Notes: generated by a model not told the origin, from the sequence alone. A stretch of 64,000 bases of DNA from CAZBMD01 sp964493325 (GCA_964493325.1 CAZBMD010000005.1:30225-94224); one strand, 5' to 3'. Counted from the first letter of the stretch, positions 1 through 8,846 are shown. Program-made: numbers and translations.

Positions 1-2
1 AA

Positions 3-575
3 ATTTTTACAAAAATTGAAGAACTTGTCGCCCCTCCAAGCAAAGAAATTCGCTGCTGCGGCTGGATTTCAGATATTATAAACACAATTGGCGAAGGACA
101 ACTTCCCCCTCCAACCGTATTCAATCCAGTTCATGGGATGGCAAACCACCTCTATGCAGACCGTCCAACCATATCACTCATCGATCCAGGCGTTTGCGTA
201 AACATCGCCTTTCCACCTCTGCTGCGGAGAAGCATTGATATTTATATCGTCTTTGACTGTACCGATAATGCATTTTTTAACGAAATGCGTAATGTCCAAA
301 AATATGCATCTGATAACGGATTTAAGCTTCCAGAAATTCCTCTTATCATTAACACAGACTCTGTTTCAATTTTTGTCGATGACAAGGACCCATCTCTCCC
401 AATAATCATTTACCTGCGTAATCAAGTTAATTATTCAACCTTTAAATATGAATACACCAAACAAGAATTTGAAACACTCTGTACCCACATGCAAACAAAA
501 ATCGAACAAGCGCAGGATAAAATTGTGCAAGCAATTAAAAAATCAGTTGAAAACAAAACCAAATTAATGCAATAA
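3..575 (+). CDS. cPLA2-like phospholipase, C-terminal part (5' end outside window)
   Basis: The reading frame is open back to the left edge, so the gene begins upstream; the internal ATG at 138 is not a convincing start. The visible 190 residues match the C-terminal third of the two complete phospholipases that follow. They include a D-P-G catalytic-aspartate block (LIDPG) followed by N-I-A-F-P-P-L-L-R-R and a hydrophobic strand ending in D, as in the Asp loop of group IV cytosolic phospholipase A2. It lies 20 bp upstream of the next paralogue and is probably cotranscribed with it. In this copy the loop reads D-P-G where the two paralogues have D-A-G. Whether the Ser half is intact cannot be seen. 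Confidence 0.75.
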   Translation: MFTKIEELVAPPSKEIRCCGWISDIINTIGEGQLPPPTVFNPVHGMANHLYADRPTISLIDPGVCVNIAFPPLLRRSIDIYIVFDCTDNAFFNEMRNVQKYASDNGFKLPEIPLIINTDSVSIFVDDKDPSLPIIIYLRNQVNYSTFKYEYTKQEFETLCTHMQTKIEQAQDKIVQAIKKSVENKTKLMQ

Positions 576-595
576 AGCTTAAGGAGAGCGATTCT

Positions 596-2239
596 ATGAA
601 AAAATTAATTTTAGGATTCTTGCTTCTTTCTACCATAGCCTTAGTCCAACCTCAACAAGAATCACAAATTAAACCTCAAGAAAAAGCAAAAGAAGGAAAA
701 CTTAGCCTTATTCAAAAGGCATTATTTTCAGCTCTCCATTTACCTCAACTAACAAAAATAGATCCTATTTTTCTTCGCAAAGGAACTGATTTATGTGAAG
801 AAGAAAAAGAATCAATTAAAATACGTCAAAAAACAACCCATAAAGCACTTCAAAAATTACTCAATGACCAAACACTAGATGAAGACTCAATGCCATCCAT
901 TGGGATTGTTTCAAGCGGAGGTGGCGAAAGAGCTATGATTTCAACGATTGGCCTTCTTGCAGGATTGCAGCAAAACGGCATTGTTGACTGTTGCCAATAT
1001 ATATCCACGCTCTCAGGATCAACATGGGCAATTCTCTCATGGATTTTTCACGATATATCACTACTAGAATTAGGAAAATTTCTAAGAAAAAATCAGATCA
1101 CAAAAACAGTTAATCTTACTAAACAAGATTATGAAGCAACAGTTCATCGTCTTTTAGAAAAAATGGCATATGATCAACCCATTAGTTTTGGTGACCTTTG
1201 GGGCGCTTTTTTAACATCGCTTCTTTTTTCAGACCTACCAAATCGCGGCCACTCATTAAAAATTTCTTCAATTCAAGGAAAAATTTTAGAGGGAAATTAT
1301 CCTATGCCTATTTTCACCTGCATAGAAAATGATTCAGGGCAATTTGCAGAGTGGATAGAAGTTTCACCCTTTGAAGCTGGATCAAAATATTTTAAAGCGT
1401 GGTGTCCATTATCTGCTTTTGGCAAAAAATTTGTAAAAGGCCAGACCACAGATCCTGCCCCAGAACAATCACTTGGCTTTTTTATCAGTGTCTTCGGATC
1501 TGCATACGCGGTTACATTTCACAGAATTCTTTTTGAAATATATTGGCAGCTAAAAGCTTCGTTGCAAGCTCGTCTCGATAAACTTCCTCTCCCTAAAACG
1601 ATCACAAATAATTTGAGTTCATTTATCCTTAGAAATTTTGATAAATTTCTCAATTCCGATAAATCTGATTTCACTAAGGATATTCAATTTTCACCACCAG
1701 AAGTAAGAAACCTAACGTACAAAATGTCTGGGTATCCTCTTGAAAAAAGTAAATTTCTTCAACTTTTTGATGCCGGCATTGATTTTAATCTGCCTTTTCC
1801 ACCACTCATGAGACGCGGTGTTGATGTTATGATTGTTTGTGATGCTTCATCCAATATTAATGATGGACCAGACCATGCCATGCGGGGCGCAATGGCGTAT
1901 GCCAAGCGCAAAGGGTATTCATTTCCCCAAATAGATTTTACCAATATCGATAAAAAAAGAGTAAACCTGTTCTACGATGAAAACGATAGTAGAGCTCCAA
2001 TAATCGTCTATTGCCCCAATCTTAAACCATTTCCCACGCTGAAATTTACATACACTGATAAAGAATTTAAAAATCTTGAAACATTCATGCGTGAATCAGG
2101 AGTACAAGCAAAAGACACTATCATACAGGCAATTAAAATTGCAATGCAAAATAAACAGGCTAACAACTCTATTGATAGTAATGATCTGAGTAAAATATTA
2201 GACCAACTTGATGAAGATTACATATCAAAAGGAATGTGA
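596..2239 (+). CDS. Exported cPLA2-like (group IV) phospholipase
   Basis: 547 aa with an N-terminal signal peptide (residues 1-20). An oxyanion/Arg block S-G-G-G-E-R-A-M lies at about 107-114 (Arg112). The nucleophile elbow T-L-S-G-S-T-W has its serine at 140, and the catalytic Asp392 lies in F-D-A-G followed by N-L-P-F-P-P-L-M-R-R. These match the Arg, Ser and Asp elements of eukaryotic cPLA2, so hydrolysis of phospholipid acyl esters is likely. The start ATG has AAGGAG at 581-586. It is the middle of three tandem paralogues on one strand and just precedes the next one. Export suggests action on host or vacuole membranes, but this is inference. Family assignment rests on motif reading, not a database search. 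Confidence 0.82.
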   Translation: MKKLILGFLLLSTIALVQPQQESQIKPQEKAKEGKLSLIQKALFSALHLPQLTKIDPIFLRKGTDLCEEEKESIKIRQKTTHKALQKLLNDQTLDEDSMPSIGIVSSGGGERAMISTIGLLAGLQQNGIVDCCQYISTLSGSTWAILSWIFHDISLLELGKFLRKNQITKTVNLTKQDYEATVHRLLEKMAYDQPISFGDLWGAFLTSLLFSDLPNRGHSLKISSIQGKILEGNYPMPIFTCIENDSGQFAEWIEVSPFEAGSKYFKAWCPLSAFGKKFVKGQTTDPAPEQSLGFFISVFGSAYAVTFHRILFEIYWQLKASLQARLDKLPLPKTITNNLSSFILRNFDKFLNSDKSDFTKDIQFSPPEVRNLTYKMSGYPLEKSKFLQLFDAGIDFNLPFPPLMRRGVDVMIVCDASSNINDGPDHAMRGAMAYAKRKGYSFPQIDFTNIDKKRVNLFYDENDSRAPIIVYCPNLKPFPTLKFTYTDKEFKNLETFMRESGVQAKDTIIQAIKIAMQNKQANNSIDSNDLSKILDQLDEDYISKGM

Positions 2240-2241
2240 TC

Positions 2242-3870
2242 ATGGTGATAAAAATTTCGGGGCTCATCCTTCTTGCAACAATCAGTTTGATACAAGCACA
2301 AACGTCATCACCAGTTGATACACATAATAAACAAGGCTCTAACCACCTTGACCTAATCAAACAAGCAATAGTCTCCACCCTCCATCTCTCTCAACCAAAA
2401 AAAATTGATCCTATCTTTTTACGAACCGGCAATGATTTATGTAAAGAAGAAAAAAATAGTATCGCAGGACGTCAACCTAAAATTCATCGAGCTCTTGAAC
2501 AATTATTAAGTCAACGGTTAGACAAAGAATCAATCCCTAAAATAGGAATAGTTACAAGTGGTGGCGGCGCTCGCGCAATGATATCAACAATAGGACTTCT
2601 CGAAGGACTATCTCAAACGGGCGTCCTTGATTGTTGTGAGTATATATCATCACTTTCAGGATCAACATGGGGCATTCTGGTATGGCTTTTTCAGGGAATC
2701 TCTCCTCTGGAATTAGGAAAGTTCTTAAGAGAAAAAAATATTACAAAAAAAATCAAACTCACAGATACTGATTATGCAGCAACCATAAATAGAATTTTAG
2801 CCAAAATTGCGTATGACCAACCAATAAACTTTGGTGATATTTTTGGAACTTTTTTAACAGCGCTTTTTTTCTCCAATCTACCAGATAGAGGACATTCGTT
2901 AAAACTTTCATCGATACAAGAAAAAATATTACGCGGAAACTTTCCTTTTCCTATTTTTGCCAGCATTAAAAACAATGGCAATGCTTACGAATGGTTTGAA
3001 GTATCTCCCTTTGAAGCGGGATCTGACTTTTTAAACATCTGGTGTCCAATTACAGCTTTTGGAAAAAAATTTAAAAACGGACAAAGCACCGATGCTGCCC
3101 CAGAACAGCCGCTTGGATTTTTTTTAAGTATGTTTGGATCTGCCTATGCTGTACCATTTTATGAAATTCTCTTTGGCGTGTATCAAGAACTGAAAAACTC
3201 ATTACAAGCCCAGCTTGCAAAACTGCCATTACCTCACATTGTGACAAAAACTCTTACAGACATGATATTAAAAAATTTCGATAAATTTCTTAATTCAGAT
3301 AAATCTAATTTTACCAGGGACCTTCAATTTTCTCCGCCAGAAGTAAAAAACCTTAGTTACAAAATACCTGGATTGCCTTTTGAAAAAGAAAAATACATTC
3401 AACTTTTTGATGCTGGAATCGATTTTAACTTGTCGTTTCCATCGCTTATGAGACGAGGCGTTGAGCTCATGATTGTAACAGACGCATCAGCCAGCATTAG
3501 CCTTGGCCTAAAAGGTGCAAGCAATTACGCCAAACGGAAAGGGTATGCATTTCCTCCAATCAATTTCACCGACATCGACAAGAAAAGAGTTAGCTTATTT
3601 TATGATGAAAACGATAGCAGTGCACCGGTAATCGTCTATTGCCCCAACCTCAAACCATTTCCTACGCTGAAATTTACGTACACTGATCAAGAATTTAAAG
3701 ATCTTGAAACATTCATGCGCGAATCAGGAGTACAAGCCAAAGACACTATCATACAGGCAATCAAAATTGCGATGCGGAATAAACAAGTTAACAGCTCTAT
3801 TGATAGTAATACGCTAAGTAAAATATTAGACCAACTTGATGCAGATTACACAAATAAGCCTTTAAAATAA
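2242..3870 (+). CDS. Exported cPLA2-like phospholipase, second complete paralogue
   Basis: About 542 aa, collinear and highly similar to the preceding protein, especially in the last 90 residues. It has a signal peptide ending near S-L-I-Q-A-Q, the S-G-G-G-A-R-A-M block with Arg111, nucleophile Ser139 in S-L-S-G-S-T-W, and catalytic Asp390 in F-D-A-G. ATG 2242 is preferred over the overlapping GTG at 2236 because AAAAGGA (2227-2233) is 8 nt from the ATG and only 2 nt from the GTG. The gene begins 2 bp after the upstream stop, so translation is probably coupled. All catalytic elements look intact. The two copies appear to be a recent tandem duplication kept under selection. Confidence 0.82.
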   Translation: MVIKISGLILLATISLIQAQTSSPVDTHNKQGSNHLDLIKQAIVSTLHLSQPKKIDPIFLRTGNDLCKEEKNSIAGRQPKIHRALEQLLSQRLDKESIPKIGIVTSGGGARAMISTIGLLEGLSQTGVLDCCEYISSLSGSTWGILVWLFQGISPLELGKFLREKNITKKIKLTDTDYAATINRILAKIAYDQPINFGDIFGTFLTALFFSNLPDRGHSLKLSSIQEKILRGNFPFPIFASIKNNGNAYEWFEVSPFEAGSDFLNIWCPITAFGKKFKNGQSTDAAPEQPLGFFLSMFGSAYAVPFYEILFGVYQELKNSLQAQLAKLPLPHIVTKTLTDMILKNFDKFLNSDKSNFTRDLQFSPPEVKNLSYKIPGLPFEKEKYIQLFDAGIDFNLSFPSLMRRGVELMIVTDASASISLGLKGASNYAKRKGYAFPPINFTDIDKKRVSLFYDENDSSAPVIVYCPNLKPFPTLKFTYTDQEFKDLETFMRESGVQAKDTIIQAIKIAMRNKQVNSSIDSNTLSKILDQLDADYTNKPLK

Positions 3871-3927
3871 GTCACTTTGCTCATCAAGTTTTTCACCAAA
3901 AATTTTACGCTAAGAAAGAATATCGTT

Positions 3928-5052
3928 ATGATCATTAGATACTTATTATTGTTCTTCATAACATGCATAGCTCACAGTAGTTCGTTAGATAGAAAACCGG
4001 TGCAACAGAAACAAATAGAACAAGACAACCAATCAAATATCACAAAAACCGATAAAAAATCTTTTTACTCTCGCAGTCTAAACTCATTATATCAGACATA
4101 TTCAACATTTAAGCAGTCAACAGTAAACCTTGCAATGCTAACTGCATTACCTATAATATTCTTCTCAATACAATGCATCACCCCTTTAATATCGACAACT
4201 GCCCATGAATCTGGACATGCTGTCCTTCTGAAAGCACAAGGAATAGATATAGAAAGTATCAACATAGGTGACAATAAGATTGAGGAATTCGAGCTTTTTC
4301 GTTTTTTTCCTCACAACAAAAAGTTATTTTCATTTTGGAAATTCAATTTTTTCGACCATTTTACCAGTCATTATAGAGATTTTGGAATTGTCGGTGGTTT
4401 TTTAACACCATTGATGATCCCTGGGTCAGTCATCCCTAACGGAGAACCTTCTAACAAATTATTAAAAGGCGCAACCGCCTTGGCGGGGCCTTTTGCCGGT
4501 ATGGCTGTGCTATACGGACTACAATCATTGGTGATAGGATATACCAAATATCGTAATAATAAAAATTTTAAAGAAGCTTTTTTAAGCGGCATAAAAAATG
4601 GATTTAATCCATATGCTTCAATTGTCAATAACAATAATATGTCTACCCTAAAAAAACTAAGCTTATTATACTTTTTTCTTAGATCTAATAATGAGATAGT
4701 GGGTAACCTGATGCAATTATCACCCTTCCCTGGCTCTGACGGATACCAATTCGTAACTGAAGTATTAGGCATGAAAATAAAGGAGGAATTAATGGAAAAA
4801 ATAATGGCTAGCAGTCAAATACTTGCAATTGCCGCATTAAATCTTCTTTTTATAAAGTTTATATATCACACTTGTCAAGTAATACTCCAATCAAAACTAA
4901 TACCTGATAAATATACACTTCAATTAACTCAGTTCATGCGTAGATTGCATCTTATATCTCACCAAGATGCCACTGCTACCTCAAAGCAACCAATTACTCC
5001 TACGACGCTCACCAAAGAAGCGATATTAGAACAAATCCCGTTGATTAGCTGA
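3928..5052 (+). CDS. Membrane zinc metalloprotease of site-2-protease (M50-like) type
   Basis: 374 aa from ATG 3928; the frame is open back to a TTG at 3877, but the ATG begins directly with a signal-like hydrophobic stretch. A predicted membrane helix runs directly into H-E-S-G-H at 93-97, the HExxH zinc motif. A later N-L-M-Q-L-S-P-F-P-G-S-D-G places Asp271 like the third zinc ligand (NxxPxxDG) of intramembrane M50 peptidases. Further hydrophobic segments lie near A-L-A-G-P-F-A-G-M and near the C terminus. It follows the phospholipase genes on the same strand and could be cotranscribed. Its last 27 bp overlap the convergent ruvB gene. The substrate is unknown. Sequence around the zinc motif is divergent, so the peptidase subfamily is uncertain. 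Confidence 0.6.
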   Translation: MIIRYLLLFFITCIAHSSSLDRKPVQQKQIEQDNQSNITKTDKKSFYSRSLNSLYQTYSTFKQSTVNLAMLTALPIIFFSIQCITPLISTTAHESGHAVLLKAQGIDIESINIGDNKIEEFELFRFFPHNKKLFSFWKFNFFDHFTSHYRDFGIVGGFLTPLMIPGSVIPNGEPSNKLLKGATALAGPFAGMAVLYGLQSLVIGYTKYRNNKNFKEAFLSGIKNGFNPYASIVNNNNMSTLKKLSLLYFFLRSNNEIVGNLMQLSPFPGSDGYQFVTEVLGMKIKEELMEKIMASSQILAIAALNLLFIKFIYHTCQVILQSKLIPDKYTLQLTQFMRRLHLISHQDATATSKQPITPTTLTKEAILEQIPLIS

Positions 5053-6063
5053 ATTACTATCTCCAAAAAGCTTACGCTTCAACTGCTGCATTTTCTTTGG
5101 TGGAATAACACGGCCACGAGCAGTCTTTTGAATAAGCCCTTGACGAATCAGAAAGGGCTCACAAACCTCTTCGAGCGTTTCACGATCCTCACCCGTCATG
5201 GCAGCAAGCGTCTCAATCCCCACGGGCCCGCCATCAAAATCTTTAATCATATGAGCAAGTACAACGCGATCAAGTTTGTTAAGACCATCCTCGTCAATAT
5301 CCAAAAAGTTTAATGCTTGATCAACTACAGAAACATCAACAATAGTAAATTTATGTACCTGAGCAAAATCTCGAACACGACGCAAAATACGTTTAACAAT
5401 ACGAGGCGTCCCTCGAGCACGACGGCCAATTGCAAAAGCAGCTTCGGGCAAAAGTGGTAACCCCAAAAACTGAGCATTTTGCATGACAATTGCCGACAAC
5501 TCGTCTGGTTCATAAAAATTAAGGCGCTCAACAATCCCAAATCGCGTCTGCAATGGGCCAGAGATAAGCGATGTTTTAGTGGTTGCGCCAATTAAAGTAA
5601 AAGGATTAAGCGGCAATCGAATTGATTTTGCTCCAGCCCCTTGACCAATGATCACATCGACACAAAAGTTTTCCATAGCTGAATAGAGCACTTCTTCAAC
5701 ATTTTTTGGTAAACGATGGATTTCGTCAATAAAAAGAATTTCTCGAGAACTCAAGCCAGAAAGAATTGCAACAAGGTCCCCCATACGCTCCAAAACCGGC
5801 GCGCTAGTAATTTTAATGTTCCCCTCAAGCTCTTTTGCCATAACGCGGGCAAGCGTTGTCTTGCCAAGCCCTGGAGGCCCAAATAACAAGAGGTGATCCA
5901 AGGGCTCATTGCGCATTCTGGCAGCAGTAACAAAAACCTTAAGCTTTTCTTTGATCTCACGCTGCCCCAGATATTCATCAAAAGAATTGGGTTCAAATAC
6001 CGGAATCCGATCTTCTGGAGTCTCTTGTAAACTTAATAATTCGATAGGTCCATCTAAATTCAT
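5026..6063 (-). CDS. ruvB: Holliday junction branch-migration ATPase RuvB
   Basis: 345 aa from ATG 6063; a TTG at 6090 would add nine residues. RuvB is the hexameric AAA+ motor that drives branch migration with RuvA and supports RuvC resolution in the cytoplasm. Visible signatures are Walker A G-P-P-G-L-G-K-T-T at about 62-70, Walker B L-F-I-D-E-I-H-R-L, sensor G-A-T-T-K, the arginine-finger region T-R-F-G-I and the A-R-G-T-P-R-I segment, followed by the C-terminal winged-helix domain. Length is normal for the family. ruvA and ruvC are not adjacent. The 3' end overlaps the convergent metalloprotease gene by 27 bp. Confidence 0.97.
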   Translation of the reverse strand: MNLDGPIELLSLQETPEDRIPVFEPNSFDEYLGQREIKEKLKVFVTAARMRNEPLDHLLLFGPPGLGKTTLARVMAKELEGNIKITSAPVLERMGDLVAILSGLSSREILFIDEIHRLPKNVEEVLYSAMENFCVDVIIGQGAGAKSIRLPLNPFTLIGATTKTSLISGPLQTRFGIVERLNFYEPDELSAIVMQNAQFLGLPLLPEAAFAIGRRARGTPRIVKRILRRVRDFAQVHKFTIVDVSVVDQALNFLDIDEDGLNKLDRVVLAHMIKDFDGGPVGIETLAAMTGEDRETLEEVCEPFLIRQGLIQKTARGRVIPPKKMQQLKRKLFGDSNSANQRDLF

Positions 6064-6179
6064 CGTGCTCACTTTCTGTTTTTCTAACAACCATCCGAAA
6101 GTTTATCATAAAAATCTTTCTGGTAACACTAGACAGATAAGAAGGCTTGAATTAATCTATTGAATGTCTTTTTTTAGAT

Positions 6180-6255
6180 GGGTTGCTAGCTCAATTGGTA
6201 GAGCAACAGACTCTTAATCTGCAGGTTCAGGGTTCGAGTCCCTGGCGACCCACCA
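6180..6255 (+). tRNA. tRNA-Lys (CTT)
   Basis: A complete cloverleaf with a seven-base-pair acceptor stem (GGGTTGC with GCGACCC, one G-T pair), D arm, anticodon loop CTCTTAA giving anticodon CTT, T arm with TTCGAGT, and an encoded 3' CCA. It lies 67 bp before tRNA-Leu on the same strand and is probably cotranscribed with it. Confidence 0.96.
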
Positions 6256-6322
6256 TTCGCCCTTGCTTTTATTAAGCTATGGCGAGAACTTATCGAAAAA
6301 AATTATTTCTTAGAGCAAGCTT

Positions 6323-6409
6323 GCAAGAGTGGCGGAATTGGTAGACGCACTGGCCTTAGGAGCCAGCCCTCGAAAGAGGATGGGGGTTCGAGTCCCCCCT
6401 CTTGCACCA
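6323..6409 (+). tRNA. tRNA-Leu (TAG)
   Basis: A class II tRNA with acceptor stem GCAAGAG/CTCTTGC, anticodon loop CTTAGGA giving anticodon TAG, a long variable arm (CCTCGAAAGAGG), T loop TTCGAGT and encoded CCA. The long variable arm and anticodon agree with leucine identity. Confidence 0.96.
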
Positions 6410-6428
6410 AGTTTCTTATTCTGAAAAC

Positions 6429-6459
6429 TTGACCTCTTCCCATATTTCATTCTTATACT
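6429..6459 (+). promoter_or_regulatory. Possible sigma70-type promoter for the trigger-factor-like gene
   Basis: TTGACC at 6429-6434 and TATACT at 6454-6459 are close to consensus, but the 19-bp spacer is long. It lies just after tRNA-Leu and about 100 bp before the start codon at 6558. Confidence 0.35.
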
Positions 6460-6557
6460 AAACGCGACACATCTTTTTTTACACTCATGACAAATTTTCT
6501 TAACCTTGAGAAAAATACTCTCCTCAATAATTTTTTTATCAAAGGAAAGGAGTCCGC

Positions 6558-7940
6558 ATGTTACTAGATACGCTATCTAGCGTCGCACAAGACACTTTGG
6601 ATGCAGAAGAATTTGGGCAAATTAATCGAGATCTTGAATCAACTTCAAGTGGCAACGGAGTCCATCTTTCCTTTTTAATATCACCGATATCATCACATCT
6701 TCTTACCGTAACCATTGATATTAACCATGAATTGATCAAGCAAATTCATAAATGCACGCTTGAATTATTTGGACAAAACCGCCTCGACGGACTTGATAAC
6801 TTCATGATTCCAGCAGAATATTTACTCGAACACTTTAAAAATGAAATCGAAAGTAAAATAAAAAATATTTTTTTTCGGATTATCGTTCTGGATTATTTAA
6901 CGGAACAACTTATTAGACGCAAAATCCTTATCGCTAACTACCCGCGCCTTGTACGCATCGACAACAATCCTCCCGAAGCTATTTCTTATCACTTTGACAT
7001 CTCCACAGCCGATCAGATCGAGCTCAAAGAATGGAAACATTTTGCGTTCAAATCTCCCAAACGGAAAAAATACAAAGATCTTGATAAACAAGTAGTATAT
7101 TTTCTTGATGCCGAAGCTATCCTTTCAAAAAAACAAAACCACAATGTCATAGAAGAAAACGACTGGGTCTGCTTTACTGCGATGCCTGTTGATGCACAGC
7201 ACTCACCAATTGCTTCATCGATGTTCAGCTCTTTTTGGTGCCGCGTCAAAACCAAAGATGTGCCTAGCCACTTTTCATCACTCTTTTTAAATAAAACCCA
7301 AGGCGACCATTTTGTTACCAACGCGTTTGAACTTGACGACTCTATTGGGGAGTACGACCAAAAACAATTCAACTTTCTGATAACAATCAAAGCAATCACC
7401 AAGGGCATGACGCTCAACCTTGATCACTTCAAGGGATTATTCAAATTGAAAAATAAAATAGAAATTCACAATAAACTGATGGAAGTTTTTTCCTATCGCA
7501 ACGATATATCCCAACGCAAGACAATCATTGAAGAGGTGTTCCATCTCTTTCTTGCTAAACACCGATTTGAAGTGCCCAAACACCTTGTATTACGACGCCA
7601 GGAGGACATTTTACTTGCCCTTATGAAGCAACCAGACTATCAGGTCTACAAAATGCAAAAAGACTTTGGTGAACAAATAGAACTACTCGCAGAAAAACAA
7701 CTTAAGGAAGAAATTATTATCGATCAGATAGCATATCAAGAAAACATTGAATGCAGCACACGTGATATTCAGCAATATCTACACCTTTTTAATAATAAAC
7801 GCCTACGAGAATTCGTCTATTTTAGGCCTATTTTAGAGCGAATTGATACTACTGATCGACCAATAAATGCTTGTATTCTAGGTCAAGCTGTTACGCGAGA
7901 AAAAACTCTTAACCATATGATCCTTCAACTTTCTCAGTAG
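6558..7940 (+). CDS. tig: Trigger-factor-like chaperone (divergent)
   Basis: 460 aa, close to the usual trigger-factor length. The C-terminal third (about 335-430) has the family's character: an E-V-P-K-H-L-V motif followed by long helices with A-E-K-Q-L-K-E-E and D-Q-I-A-Y-Q-E-N-I. The middle region has a G-D-H-F-V-T-N-A-F-E-L stretch resembling the FKBP-like domain. The N-terminal ribosome-docking domain is hard to recognise. Trigger factor binds near the ribosome exit tunnel and shields nascent chains, a useful role in a cell that exports so many large proteins. There is no signal peptide. The ribosome-binding site AAAGGAG precedes the ATG. The call is moderate because the N-terminal signature is weak. 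Confidence 0.6.
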   Translation: MLLDTLSSVAQDTLDAEEFGQINRDLESTSSGNGVHLSFLISPISSHLLTVTIDINHELIKQIHKCTLELFGQNRLDGLDNFMIPAEYLLEHFKNEIESKIKNIFFRIIVLDYLTEQLIRRKILIANYPRLVRIDNNPPEAISYHFDISTADQIELKEWKHFAFKSPKRKKYKDLDKQVVYFLDAEAILSKKQNHNVIEENDWVCFTAMPVDAQHSPIASSMFSSFWCRVKTKDVPSHFSSLFLNKTQGDHFVTNAFELDDSIGEYDQKQFNFLITIKAITKGMTLNLDHFKGLFKLKNKIEIHNKLMEVFSYRNDISQRKTIIEEVFHLFLAKHRFEVPKHLVLRRQEDILLALMKQPDYQVYKMQKDFGEQIELLAEKQLKEEIIIDQIAYQENIECSTRDIQQYLHLFNNKRLREFVYFRPILERIDTTDRPINACILGQAVTREKTLNHMILQLSQ

Positions 7941-7957
7941 GAACAGACGTTTGAACC

Positions 7958-7986
7958 TTGCACTCATCTCATTTCTTGGCTAAACT
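7958..7986 (+). promoter_or_regulatory. Likely promoter of rpmH-rnpA-yidD
   Basis: TTGCAC at 7958-7963 and TAAACT at 7981-7986 are separated by 17 bp. It predicts a leader of about 75 nt before rpmH. The leader contains a small hairpin (TCTGGC/GCCAGG). Confidence 0.42.
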
Positions 7987-8069
7987 AAAGACAATTACCT
8001 TATAATTTTGTCAACTTACAGCGTTCGTCTGGCCATGCCAGGAAATGAATATTGCAAACAGGAGCTACT

Positions 8070-8204
8070 ATGTCAGTAACCTACCAACCGAGTGTTATCA
8101 AACGTAAAAGAAAACACGGTTTTCGTAAAAGAATGGCCACCAAAGATGGTCGTAAAGTTATCAACAGACGCCGCAGCAAAGGTCGCAAGCGTCTTGCTGT
8201 CTAA
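8070..8204 (+). CDS. rpmH: 50S ribosomal protein L34
   Basis: 44 aa, very basic, with the canonical L34 pattern: T-Y-Q-P-S, then K-R-K-R-K-H-G-F-R-K-R-M, then G-R-K-V-I-N-R-R-R-S-K-G-R-K-R-L. It is a component of the large ribosomal subunit. GGAG lies about 6 nt before the ATG. It is first in the conserved rpmH-rnpA-yidD order. Confidence 0.97.
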   Translation: MSVTYQPSVIKRKRKHGFRKRMATKDGRKVINRRRSKGRKRLAV

Positions 8205-8209
8205 TTTAT

Positions 8210-8235
8210 CGTAGGCTTATTTTGATAAGCCTACG
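8210..8235 (+). promoter_or_regulatory. Hairpin between rpmH and rnpA
   Basis: A perfect 10-bp inverted repeat (CGTAGGCTTA / TAAGCCTACG) with a 6-nt loop. No T-run follows, so it is more likely a processing or partial-attenuation site than a full terminator. It occupies the region upstream of ATG 8246, which argues against the TTG at 8222 as the rnpA start. Confidence 0.45.
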
Positions 8236-8245
8236 AACACTTCTC

Positions 8246-8617
8246 ATGAAAAATTTCTCGACTCTTTTTCACTTTTCTCGTTCCGAAATTACTCGTTTTT
8301 TTTCTCGTGCTCAGCTCAAGAAAAAAACTGGCGGCTTACGTTTGCTCCAAGCGCAACCAGAAGCTCCTATTGAATTTGGAAAGCTTTTAATTGTAACACC
8401 ACGAGCATCTGGCAACGCATGTCAGCGCAACCGCCTTCGTCGTAGGCTCAAGGCTATTTTTTACGAAAATCAGCTGTATCAGCACAAAGTTATCTCGGCA
8501 GTACTTGTCTACAAACAAGCACAGGATCTCTCTTTTGAGCAACTCACCAGTTTTTTAATGAAGCACATTCCATTAGTCACCTCTCCAGATCAATCTCATG
8601 ATAAAGATAAAATCTAA
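8246..8617 (+). CDS. rnpA: Ribonuclease P protein component
   Basis: 123 aa from ATG 8246. RnpA binds the catalytic RNase P RNA and helps mature tRNA 5' ends. The signature is the basic helix R-N-R-L-R-R-R-L-K preceded by V-T-P-R-A-S-G-N-A, equivalent to the RNR motif. Position directly after rpmH supports the call. The 3' end overlaps yidD by 20 bp, suggesting coupled translation. The sequence is divergent but of normal length. Confidence 0.88.
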   Translation: MKNFSTLFHFSRSEITRFFSRAQLKKKTGGLRLLQAQPEAPIEFGKLLIVTPRASGNACQRNRLRRRLKAIFYENQLYQHKVISAVLVYKQAQDLSFEQLTSFLMKHIPLVTSPDQSHDKDKI

Positions 8618-8846
8618 AATCAAGGCAACTATGGTTATGATGTATCAAGCAATTCGTCCAATGCTTGGTCTCTCTGATGTCTGTATTTTCCCCATATCTT
8701 GTTCTCAATTTGCAGCTTATCAACTGCAAAAGCGATCACTCTTTGTGGCTATACCACGTATCGCACTCCGCCTGCTCTCGTGCAACCCATTAACAGCTCT
8801 GATGCTGCACCTGCGGTGGAAATTCTTTCTATCAAAAAAACTATAA
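8598..8846 (+). CDS. yidD: Membrane protein insertion efficiency factor YidD
   Basis: 82 aa. It has the YidD pattern of an amphipathic start, then C-I-F-P-I-S-C-S-Q-F-A-A-Y and a C-terminal R-L-L-S-C-N-P, corresponding to the conserved cysteine- and proline-containing blocks. YidD assists insertion of inner-membrane proteins. The start overlaps rnpA. Methionines at residues 12 and 14 are alternative starts. yidC, which usually follows, is not here. Confidence 0.78.
   Translation: MIKIKSKIKATMVMMYQAIRPMLGLSDVCIFPISCSQFAAYQLQKRSLFVAIPRIALRLLSCNPLTALMLHLRWKFFLSKKL

Noticed and set aside
2236..2241. GTG start for the second phospholipase
   Set aside because: The ribosome-binding site is only 2 nt away; the ATG at 2242 fits better.
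5909..6163. Plus-strand ORF across the ruvB start
   Set aside because: It overlaps a clear housekeeping gene and has no ribosome-binding site or domain.
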